From Rotaria macrura (Eukaryota > Rotifera > Eurotatoria > Philodinida > Philodinidae), in the NCBI GenBank assembly GCA_900239685.1, contig OENT01000051.1, positions 62,001-126,000 of the forward strand: a stretch of DNA of 64,000 bases, given 5' to 3'. Within the stretch, counting starts at the first letter, position 1; the number at the start of each line of letters is the position of its first letter. The notes beneath the pieces were generated by a model, which saw nothing but the letters and a program-made list of their open reading frames with translations, made no database searches and was not told the origin of the DNA. A program made the translations under genes and the position numbers. This document shows, in pieces, positions 53,401 to 64,000 of this stretch.

Positions 53401-56400
53401 ACAACAAATCTGTCAAAATCACATTTACTTAATTCTGAAAATTTATCAACAAATCAATTGTCACCGATGTCGAATGATAATCTAAATGCTATTCATACGT
53501 ATGAACCATTTTCATTATTATATCAAATTGAACCAATACATCTATTACGTTTAATGCGCACACGTTTAGAGGCACATCGACGAGAATTTAATAATCGTCC
53601 TAAATGTGTACCATCAACACGTTCACCATTATGTACACATCATTGTGTCGTCATATTAGCTGCACGTATACTAACAATACTATGCCAAGATCATACATTT
53701 CAAATGAGATTTATTAGTACAAAAGAAAATCTAACTATTATTATTGATATGTTGAATATTAATAATGATCCGGTAAGTATTTGATAGATTTCAAACTAAA
53801 TGATGTTTTTAATCTTCTCGGCTCTTTTTTGTTTTGTTTTTCTTATCTTCGATTAGATAGAAAGAAAAATAAATCAAAATTCAATTATGTAGATGATGTT
53901 AATCAGAAAAACATTCTTCTTTTATCTGCGAATAAATAAATAAATAAATAAGTACATATATATATATATATATACATATATATACATGTATATATGAGAT
54001 TGAGATATTTCTTTCTACTTCATGTTCTATTTAGATTAAATTAATAACATGTTTGACACTAATCTTTTTTCTCTTGTCTTTTTTCTTAGCATTTAATTTG
54101 TTTGATTTTACAAACATTGGGTGTTGTGGCCTTGAATCCTGATTTTCATGAAGTCTTAACACAAGCAGATATACCAGATACTGTTCTACATTTAATATTA
54201 CCAGCCGATGAAATGTTTTATACAAATCAAACAACAAAATTTGCTCGTTATGTTAAACATCTTGGTGCACGAATTCTTATTTACATGGGTTTACTTACGA
54301 AAGTTAGCAATAAAGTTAATCTGTTCGATATACTTGGTAAGTTTGATCAGATAACTTGAAAAATCTTGAGTGTGTTTTCGCGTCGTTTACTATTTTTCTT
54401 TTTTTTTGATTGCTCTCGTGACTAGGAGTTTCACAATTTCATACATGTTGTTTAGTACGACTCCTCTGTCATCGATAAGTGATTCACGTCGTTAAGATAC
54501 GATACTTCCTAGAGTCATTTTTCATTCTACTTAAGTGACTTTTGATCTAACTGAAAAAATAGCACACAATATCATTTGTAACTGATGTCATGTTTTGTTA
54601 TGTATTTGATGATTGCAGGATGTTAGCATATTGAAAGAGAATAGAATATATTTCTGTATGAGAATGAAGGAAAAAAGCACTGTTTGTTTTTCGTGCAATA
54701 GATCGTACAACGACAAATGTGATCTTTGTCGTCAAAAATCAGAATCTACTAGAATAATGAGGAAAAAAATCAATTTCCAAGAATATAATTAGTTTTTTCT
54801 TTTATACAGTGAATGTTTGCAATCCGTTGGGCTAGATTACTTTGGCAAGATATATACAATACGTTAAGATTTGTAAAAATTTCTTAAAGATAAATGTAAA
54901 TTGCGGATAAGATATTAGAATGTTCCAAAGAAAACAATCTCCTAGATATTTCTTATGGAGTTGATAATCGTTGGAGTGAAATTTTAATCTAGAGACTTTA
55001 TTGCTCTATCTAAATACATGGAATGACGAAAAAGTGAACGGATATACTGGAAAAAGATAGATTTAGTTGTTATGTGTCTGATTGTTAAAGTACAAGTTAA
55101 AATAGTTGTGCTTCGACAAAATGTTAACGTCATAGAAACAGAAAAACAATCTTCAGTAGACTACTATACGATTGATTTTTTGTATTGAGGAATATACTCA
55201 CTCGTAGAACACCAGTTCTTTTGATTTTGAAATATTTTAAAAATCAATCTTATGCCAGACAAGTAGAGAATGAGAGCTTGAATGGAACTATTAGTTAAAA
55301 TTCTCATTTTTCAATTTGTTTTTTTTATATACTATCACATTGATAAATAACTGTTGTTATTTACATCAAATATATAACTATGATCAAATTCTCAACATTT
55401 TTTTCTTGATAGAATTCGTTAACTTAGTTCTGTCACCAGCAGCTGTTAATCAAAGACCGTTCTTTATCATTATTTATTCTGTCATAACAACAACTACGAC
55501 GCAACTTTAGGGATGGAAGCATTTTGACAAGATATCTTGATATCTGCTTTCAGTCTCGAGTATTTTTAACATCTCATACGATGTTTTATATAGACATGCA
55601 TGCATATTTCTATTTGACAATCGAAAAACAATCGATTTCGATAAATGTTTTTATTATGTAAAATGAATGATGTCGGATAGTACTACTATATGCGCATCTA
55701 TAATTTTCATATCAATTGAAATAGAGAACAAAGCTCAAAGAACAAGATAATTCCAAATGTCACATCTAAATGAGTGGGAGAAAGAACTTTGAATCATAAA
55801 TAACACTGAAGATGATTTCTGTATTTTATCGTTGTTGCTTGTTTCCTAATCAAATTAGATGTTGAACCAGAACCACTTGATTGTGATAAACCACAATCAT
55901 TTGAAAATAATTTTGTTCATCATATGGCTATTGGTGAAACAGTCGTCGGAACATTATGGACATCATTTGCTGGAATTTGTATTGAAAAATTAGTCGATGA
56001 ATTACTTAAAGTGAGTTTCTAGATCTTAATGAATAGAATAGAATATCACATTAATTATTTCTATTTTGTCTACTAACTTAGAATGGTGTTAATCAAAAAA
56101 AATCAGCATCCAAAGAATGTCAAGATGCAACTCAAGTACCGATAAGTCCAACATCTTCATCATCTATAACAGGAATGATTAATTCAAGTGATAGTCTTCT
56201 GTATAATCTTTCATATTTATCATCTGTGATACATCCTGTTATTATACTACGCTTACTTGAACATCGATTATTCACGCCATTGTTTAAAAAGAAATCTGTT
56301 CCAAATAATCCATTGCCATCAACGAATATACAACAGACAAATGAAAGTAAAAATTCAACAACATCCATATCACCGAATATCGGTGCGTCGGCTATTGCAT

Positions 56401-59400
56401 CTATTCCAACACTGCCAAAGCCCGATGCATTTAAACGACAACGAAATTCATTAAGAAAAGATAATTCATCGTCAACTAAAAATGATCGTTCTTCGGTATT
56501 AACCAAATTTACACATTCAACCTATGATAAACATAGAAAAATATCAAAGAATGCAATGCATAATACATCATTGACAAGTTCAACACCGTCAAATTCTCAA
56601 GCAACAACAAATAATAATGCACAAATAACATCAACATCATCATCCGGTGGAACGAATACAAATGATTTATCATCTTTACTATTAACATCATCATCATCAA
56701 CAGCGCCAACAGCATCAACAACAAATAATACAAATCAAACAAGTTCATCACGTAAATGGTTTTGGAGATATTCCGATAAAACTGCGCAATCAAGTACCAC
56801 GACTGAGCGGAATCCATTATTGAAAGCTATTCTTGAAAGTGATAGATTAACATCGAAAAATTCGATTCCAACTAATTCTAATTCAGCGGTCAATGTTGCT
56901 GGTGTTGGTGAAATTAAATTATTAGAAAAAGAACTACTAAATTTACCAACATTTCAATTAAGTGATTCACAAAATCCATTGTTACCAAGTCCAACATGTT
57001 TAAATTATGATTTTTCAACACAATTCGATCAAACAGGTATCAATATAAATCGACAACATTCATCATCAAGTTCATCATCAAATATGAAAGGACAACACAT
57101 AAATCATTTCACAAAACAATCATTTAAATCCAAAGTAAACGATGATGACTGTAAGTAAAAAATTAACTAAATTAAATCTCTCATCTGTCGAATTCAAAAG
57201 TTTCAGTTCGATTAAAAACGAAAGAAAGCATTTCGATGATCTATAAATTGTGATTGCTTTTTCTGTCTACACAATGAACAACATTGTGCAACAGTTATGT
57301 TGCATTTCATGTCATCATATTTTCCATGCTATTGACAGGTTCACCTCATTAAAATAGGCAGCAAACGCAACTGTTGTACATGGACTCAACATGATTCGTA
57401 TGCCACTTAGACATACGTTGTCGTGCACTCACTAAACCTTTCTATGTCATACGTATCTAATATCAACTGTATTGAGTGTTGTTGGGTCATTGTTTGATAC
57501 CACAAAGATTGATACGCAAAAAAAAACAACCATGACGTGTTCCAGTATTTTCTGTATATAATCATAATCGTAATAATAATGATTATAATAGAGGAGAAAA
57601 CGTGATTTTCGAGTCATTTAGAGAAATCAGCACATCGTTGAAAAGGTACTACACTTCTCTTGAAACTGACGGATAACCTTGACTATCAATGATTTTAATA
57701 AGATGAATCAATATGATGACCTTTTAAGTTATTAGATAAAATAGCAAGAGATTTCTTTCATATGAGAACATATCAAAGTAATTATCTATCAAGCAACTAT
57801 CAAAGATCAGAGTGCTTTAAGGAAATCCGTTGAATTCAGAACAAACCTTGATAAAATATTTTTCTAAATCATTATTTGAGCAGAATAATTGTATATTTTC
57901 TTGTCTTTCTTTAAAAATAGCTCATGTTGTACTTCGATACTATATGTTGACTTATGTAGCTATTCATTTAAAAAAGAACCTCAAGATAACCTACTTCATA
58001 GTGAAAATTCAGCTTCTTCAATTATGGTCTCTATTACTGATAAATTAATGTTGAATGCTTCAAGATCCTCTCAGAACATCAAGCACTTATTAGAAAAATG
58101 CTATTTAATATGGTCGTAACAAGCGTCAATTTAAGATAAGAAAACTCAGATCCCTGTAGTCTCTTAATATACTTGGAGTTGGTGGAAAATGTCGAAAAGG
58201 AAAATTTCGAAGAGGAAAACATCGAAACATAAACAATAAAAGGAGCGAGGACGATGTGAAAGAGAAAAGTGTCGAATATATTTAAAGAGATCAGCGGTAA
58301 AATTTATTTGTTTTTATTTTCATGAGTCACTCTTTGTTCGGCAGACTGTATTCTACATTGAATAGAGAAAAGTATGCTATATGAAATAGATACATTTTTA
58401 AAATGATCTCAAACTTAACACGTAAAGAATGTTGATTTTTAACAGTCTACAGTATCAAATAACGTTTGAAATATCAAGTAAAGGTAAACCATTATTAACA
58501 AAACATCCCAATATTTGGAGCATCATACAATTGATCCAAAGTGAACATGTTCGTTTCCAACATATTTTAATTCATCTTTCATACTGGTGCATCAGCAGCA
58601 AAATCGTCAACAAAAGCAAAAGAATTTCAATTCAGGCTTGATACCTTATACAACAGATTTTTCGAAAGGAAATAATTTCTAACTTACTATTATCAGGTTT
58701 ATTGTTGCTAATTGCAAAGAAACAAAATAATATTTTAATTATATTATTTGTTTTTCTCATCTTTTTTTAAAGATACTATTTAATGTGCGTGAGCGCTATA
58801 AATTTGTTGCTCTAATATTTTCTTTTTCGACATTTCCCACCAAAACCATATACTTTTTCGACAAGAAAAAATAATGAAACATGCCTATAGAGGAAGCCTC
58901 TTCAATAATTCTGCATGATACATATTGTTAATAAGAAAATAATCAGGAGAAAATAATTCAACTGATTTTCCTGTTTTTTTTTGTTCAATTGAAGACAATA
59001 TATTTTTCAAGAAGATGATAACAGAAATCATCGGAAATGCTTCACCAAAAAAAAAGTGAGATATCAAATACAACGAGACTCCTTCATTGTTAAAACATCA
59101 GTGAATGAAAAATTATCAAAACAATATTTTTCAAATCTAGATAAATTTGACCAAGCTTAATTACCAATGGTCTTAGGATTGAAACAAACGAACGACCAAG
59201 TATTGAATCGGATTGAATGTTTTCATATAGCAGTTAATTTCTCTTGGAATAATTATAATTTTTATCTATCCGCGTTTTATTAATTTATGAAAGAAAAACA
59301 TCAGCAAATATGATGATGATAAATTAACATTCGTGTGAAGAGAATTACATTTTTAGATCCACATAAACGTTACAAGTTTTTAGTTTTCACGTGCACATCG

Positions 59401-62400
59401 TTTTCTCCTACGCTTCCTCACTAAAACAACGGCAGTATCTCCCGAACTTTTCGAATCTTATATTCTCTCCAAGACAATGTCCATGTACCTACAAATGCGT
59501 ATGGAAGATGCACATTTCATTCCGGCCCTACCTCGAGGTAGATCAAATAACTATATTCGCAGATGGATTAATCGAGACAGTTCGGAGAAACAGCACATAA
59601 GTTATTTAGATCAATTATTCGATTTTCTCTCCACCCTTTCTATTTCATAAAACTAATACTTCTGAACCTAAACTTTTGCGATCGATTAGAAACAGAGACT
59701 TAGGGTCTAGTTTTCTATAATCACTCACATATTGTCAAATAAATAGAGCGTTCATTAAAAAGAAATTTTTTAGTTCGTAGCCCATGATGATAAACTGTTT
59801 CCCGTGTATTAAATGTGTACACAACCGTAGGGTCAGCATGGATAAACACATGACTGATCTTTACTGTTGAATCTAAATAAATTAAACGAAGATTTGCATA
59901 CAACTTCCTGATTATTTTCTTCATAATAAATGCGCCGAAAATTTCTCAACACAGTATACTTTCATTTATATACCTATTATGAATGTTGATAGACTCTTGT
60001 TAAACAAAATTCAGTCTTTTGTTCGAATCCATGCTCATGATTGTTGTTAGACATAGATTTTTCACGGTATAAATGAATTTTTAAAAATACAGCATACGGA
60101 TAAAATTTGAGAGGAAATATTCTATAATACTATCATAGTGATGCTAATTTTATGTAAATCTCTGTTATTTTCGTCTGATTGTTTCCTTCGGGCATGTATC
60201 GATGTTTTGACTGTTTAAAATCGAATTGAACGGACTCAAGAACATGACTAATCTGTAATCTTTAGTAATAGCGAATCGCATGTATGCAAACCAAATCAAA
60301 ATTTATCATATACATATACAAATAAAGTTCTCGAAAAAAGATCTCTGATGAACGTTGTAACAGTTAGAATTTAAAGTTTAGAAGAAATAAAATCATTATC
60401 ATTTACAATGAAATGAGATTTCTCTGCATTTTAAAATCGATCCAATCTTCATTTTCCGATTACGAAAAAACTCTCGAAATATTACCTAGCTGTTTCTTTT
60501 ATAATCATATTATTTTTCTTGTAGCTGCATCATCTGTCTTAGAAAACAGCGGTGGTAGTAGTCTATTGGCAACATTAAATATTCCATTTGTTGCTGTACG
60601 AACACCATCTGATGAAAGTAATCCATCATCAAGTTACAATAATAGTCCATCTCGATGTATACCATCGTCTGATAATCGTCAACAACGTTCACTATCGAAT
60701 ACTCGCATATCTGTACGAGGAACAATGAAAAATTTATTTCGATCATCGAAAACAGTTGATAATATGTCAAATACAATAGCAACTAATGTTAATAATTCTA
60801 TCAAACAAAATTTATCAAAACTTAAATCTTCATCAGCATTGATGAATAATCAACTATCGCATTCACAACCAATTGTAACAGAATCATTGATAAACGATAG
60901 TAATAATAATATGAATTTCGAATCATCACTAATTAGTCATACCGAACAAACACCATTGATCGATCGTCGAAATCAATCAAAATGTCATAATCATACAAAG
61001 AATTCATTCGATAATACACATAATATTAATATTAATAATAATAACAATAATAACAACAACAGTAATAATAATAATAATGACAACAAAAACGAGAACAATA
61101 GTAATGATGAAAATAAAGATATACGTTTAAATCGACATGGATTACATTTACCACTTGAAACTGATGGCTTACATCGTAGTCGTTCATGTACGGATGGTAT
61201 TAAAATGTCGGCAAATGCACGAGAAACAAATTTACTTAATGGAACATCTATACCACCGACAACAACATCGAATCTACAGCCAAATTTCAGTGATGTTATA
61301 TCATCACGTTCAACAGATAGTACAGCATCTTTACTTTCGACTTATTTATCGCCACATCAATCGATGGCAACACAATTATCGACACCAACCCAATTGAATA
61401 TTAATGGAAAACATGAAGCAAATAAATCTCAAGAATCATTGTTTAGTTTTTCATCACCTATACAAAAACAACGCTCATTCAAATCACTTATCCTAGCTGC
61501 AACAGCACAAGATACAGCCACTAAACAAAGCAATGAAGTTCTATTTCTTATTGCTAGTTGGGTATTAAGATCGCCTGAAGATTTTCAAGGTAAGAATAGC
61601 TATTGTTTGAATTTCATCTTTTGAAAAAGCAATTGCTTTGAATTTTATCATTATGCATAGATTATCTTGTGCAAAAAGAATTAAAAAGTTTTTTTGCTTT
61701 ACTCGAATCATTACGTAGTTCATTTCGTAGTTGGACAAATCAAATAAAAGAAATACTTGCCCTTCAGGTAAGTTAACAGAAGTTCTGGTTCTGATTTTTA
61801 AATATGACATTGTGTGCGTTGTTTTTTTCGTAGGACGTGGAATCACCATTAGGTACAGAAATGGATGATGCAAATAATGAAGATATCTATCGTGAATATA
61901 TTAAAATGCAACGAGATATTGTTTCGGGCCGATTGATCTGTTCAAAAGAAGAAGCAGCTACTTTGGCTGCTGTACAATTACGTCTTGAAGCATGGCCAGA
62001 CGAAAATCTTGAACTCGCCGAAGGTAAAATATTTAAAAAGAAGAAGAAGAAGAAAACACGAAACATGATAATTTCACATCAAAATAATATAGATATTCCT
62101 ACTAACAATTAAGTAAAAAGTATCTTTGATTTGGAGGAGAGAAAAAGTTCGTACCACATATTAAAGTAATGTAGTACAGTATTAAACTCGTCAGAATGTG
62201 TGATAAACATTGTTAATATACAATTCAAGGTCAACAATGAATAAAATCTGATTAATATATTTATACGAACTAGTAGAATTCTTGAAAATTTCAAAAATAT
62301 TTTTTGACAATTAAATCTCGAACAGTTTTTTGTTTTTAAATAGTAAAATTAAAGAATTTTCTTTAAATGACAATGATTGTAAGATTGTGTTTTCTCTCAT

Positions 62401-64000
62401 GTACTTTATAGTATTCTGAATGATTTCGATTGTTATCAAGTTCTTCAATTATTGTTATTTTGAATAGATGTTTCGATAGAATACTTGAATTCATCTTCTA
62501 TTCAATATGATATTTAAATTGATTTTGTAAGATTTGATTTAGAAACACTTGATTCTGTCATCTAAAAGCATAGGCCACTTCGTTAATGTTTTTCCATATT
62601 ATGAAAAATAAAAAGCAAAAACGATCGTTTACTTTTATTGATTTGCTTTTTGTTATATTTTTCGCAGATGATGAACTACATACATTGAATATAACTTTAA
62701 ACGAGCAAGCTTCACCATCATCTTTGACTGGTACAAGTGGTGTATCAGGTTTACATTCAATGACGGCATCATGGCGTGAACGACATCGGCGTAATATAAT
62801 TAAATTTCGTTTAACTGATATACCTTGCTGTAAACGTGTTGATCCAAGTATTCATAAATCGAAAAAACCATTTCTTCCACCTGATTTTCGTAATAGTAAT
62901 GAAATTTTGAAATTAATCAAAGTAAATATTCATTTCTTCTGTTTTTTTTTGTATTTTAAATTTATGAAATTTTCTACCTATAAATTTTTCATTTAATTAA
63001 GGATAAACAAAGAAAATTATTTCATATCAATGATTATGATAATCCAACACGTTTGAAAGAATGCTATGTACGTTTATGTCGAAACTTACCTTGTTACAAT
63101 TCAGAAATATATGTTGTCAAAGAAATTCATGGCAAACGATCAAAGCGAAAGGTTAGTAAAAAAATAACAACCTAACTACGGAAAAAGTATTTTCTCTCTC
63201 GTCAGTGACTATTTGATACTGATTGCGAAGTTTTCATTGATACGAATTATAAAACAATGGTCCAATTGAGTTCGTGTCAGAAAATTTTCGATCAGACAAA
63301 CTTTGAATGTTCTGAAACAAATTCGAAAGAATTTTTCCTAGACATTATGGATACATGATGATATTTTAAACTGAAGATTAAAAATTATTCTTTAGTTTCA
63401 TATGAGAGAGTGAAAAATATGTATTCAACTAATAATTAACAACAATACATACATTGTGTTTCAGACTTTCATTGTTTAACCATGATCTGAATAATGGAAT
63501 TCGTTTTTTACTAATATTTCTAGGGAAATCGATTGCTATGCATTCGTTCCGATAAAATATGTTTGTTAGATATGAAAACACGTATTATATATAAAGAACA
63601 ACGTATTGCTGATCTTGAACATTGGATAACAAGTGGACATCATTTGAGTGCTGGTACCAACGATCTTGTTTTAGAATTTCGTAATAAAACAAAATGGCGT
63701 CTACAATTAAATACAACTGCAGATTTACGTGCCATAACTGTTTATCTATGGAAAATAGTTAATGTTGAAGGCTTTGCTTTGTTTGATAAACACATTCCAT
63801 TGAATATGCCAATGCGTCGTTGTTCTCAAACACATCAGACAGGACGTCGTATGACACTTTTACCAACAACCACTACAGTAACAACGAGTACGAATAAAAA
63901 TCCATATCAAACAATAACAGATATGTATAAAAATTCAACAAATAATCAAACAAATCAACAATTAACAGCATCATCAGATCATATACAAAATTTAACGCGC
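42085..64000 (+). CDS. Very large ankyrin / armadillo-like / talin-type FERM protein, 3' end outside window
   Basis: Fifteen phase-consistent exons: 42085-42408, 42515-43100, 43301-44175, 46582-46681, 49590-49786, 52699-53772, 54090-54336, 55859-56010, 56082-57150, 60525-61589, 61661-61767, 61834-62023, 62668-62921, 63002-63151 and 63524 to the window end, about 2289 residues so far. Ankyrin repeats: NVLHVAIMY near 297, LPPLFLAAQRNNHYACTLLL from 379 and CSPLHLAARLQHDVCDIL near 415. A helical armadillo/HEAT-like region spans about 630-1185, interrupted by a Ser/Asn/Gly-rich insert. Two Ser/Asn/Thr-rich linkers follow (about 1186-1890, with an Asn run). The end is FERM-like: F2-type YREYIKMQRDIVSG and KEEAATLAAVQLRLE, then FLPPDFR and CYVRLCRNLPCYNSEIYVVK, then F3-type GNRLLCIRSDKICLLDMKTR with WRLQLNTTADLRAITVYLWK. 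F2-F3 resemble talin most. No F1 was identified. Likely a cortical or adhesion scaffold, by inference. I cannot name an orthologue. Stops lie just upstream of the ATG; another in-frame ATG is at 42100. Confidence 0.85.
44176..46581 (+). other. Intron 3 of the ankyrin/FERM gene
   Basis: 2.4-kb intron with donor GTAGGT and acceptor CGTTTTAG. AT-rich, with an alternating TA run near 45641-45658 and a C/T-rich stretch before the acceptor (46470-46530). An open frame at 45846-46136 shows no family match. Confidence 0.6.
46682..49589 (+). other. Intron 4 of the ankyrin/FERM gene
   Basis: 2.9-kb intron with donor GTGAGT and acceptor CCTTTAG. It contains a TA/TTTA run at 47105-47145 and otherwise no structure that I can support. 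Confidence 0.6.
49787..52698 (+). other. Intron 5 of the ankyrin/FERM gene
   Basis: 2.9-kb intron with donor GTAAGT and acceptor TATTTAG. It has an AC/AT microsatellite at 50451-50482. A 145-codon open frame on the - strand (51498-51935) is rich in Phe/Ile/Lys and resembles no family. Confidence 0.6.
53951..53993. repeat. TA-rich microsatellite in intron 6
   Basis: Alternating TA with single C interruptions, preceded by six AAAT units, in the 317-nt intron between 53773 and 54089. Confidence 0.85.
54337..55858 (+). other. Intron 7 of the ankyrin/FERM gene
   Basis: 1.5-kb intron with donor GTAAGT and acceptor CAAATTAG. Nothing beyond AT-rich sequence is seen. Confidence 0.6.
57151..60524 (+). 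other. Intron 9 of the ankyrin/FERM gene, with transposon relic
   Basis: The longest intron found (3.4 kb), with donor GTAAGT and acceptor TTCTTGTAG. It contains broken protein-like frames at 57830-58641 (listed separately). The open frame that runs into exon 10 from 60413 is intronic read-through. Confidence 0.6.
58429..58641 (+). pseudogene. Degraded MULE-like transposase C-terminal fragment
   Basis: A 70-codon frame contains GKPLLTKHPNIWSIIQLIQ followed by SEHVRFQHIL. The 'HPNIW..I..I..E' pattern resembles the end of MULE-type transposases, often found with FLYWCH zinc fingers in invertebrates. Frames just upstream (57830-58119, two registers) may be further broken pieces. No catalytic residues or terminal repeats were found. 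The call rests on a short motif and is tentative. Confidence 0.35.

Noticed and set aside
56132..56506. - strand open frame of 124 codons
   Set aside because: Antisense of exon 9 low-complexity coding sequence; no motif or splice support.

Overview
The window reads as nuclear DNA of an invertebrate animal. It is strongly AT-rich, every gene but one is cut by GT-AG introns, and all recognisable proteins are animal families (PP2A B55 subunit, FLAD1-type FAD synthase, COX10, alpha-arrestin, TLC-domain protein, SLK/STK10 kinase, an ankyrin/FERM protein). Several start codons sit a few bases behind a good 3' splice site, which suggests spliced-leader trans-splicing. A degraded MULE-like transposase fragment lies in one intron. 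Together these fit a rotifer, possibly bdelloid, or another spiralian; the sequence alone does not settle it.

Layout. (1) 1-3.9 kb, + strand: the last three exons of a PP2A B55 gene, then an intronless FAD synthase. (2) 3.9-7.6 kb: gene-poor, with a threefold ~120-bp repeat. (3) 7.6-9.8 kb, - strand: complete five-exon COX10. (4) 10.5-11.1 kb: a 630-bp foldback element, probably a non-autonomous transposon. (5) 11.9-13.1 kb, - strand: two-exon alpha-arrestin. (6) 14.9-17.6 kb, - strand: four-exon glutamine-rich protein that I do not recognise. (7) 17.6-21.5 kb: gene-free, with short repeats and possible transposon debris. (8) 21.5-23.8 kb, - strand: three-exon TLC-domain membrane protein. (9) 24.6-34.5 kb, - strand: SLK/STK10-type kinase in at least eleven exons, with three candidate last exons. 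(10) 34.5-42.1 kb: intergenic, rich in microsatellites, between divergent genes. (11) 42.1 kb to the right edge, + strand: fifteen exons of a very large protein with ankyrin repeats, an armadillo/HEAT-like helical region, long low-complexity linkers and a talin-type FERM F2-F3 module. It is cut off by the window end.

The genes show no common pathway and look like independent transcription units. The exon models were built by hand from splice consensus, reading-frame phase and family resemblance; every junction listed is phase-consistent. The most unusual items are the ankyrin/armadillo/talin-FERM protein, the alternative 3' ends of the kinase, a 57-nt frame-neutral intron in COX10, and the foldback element.
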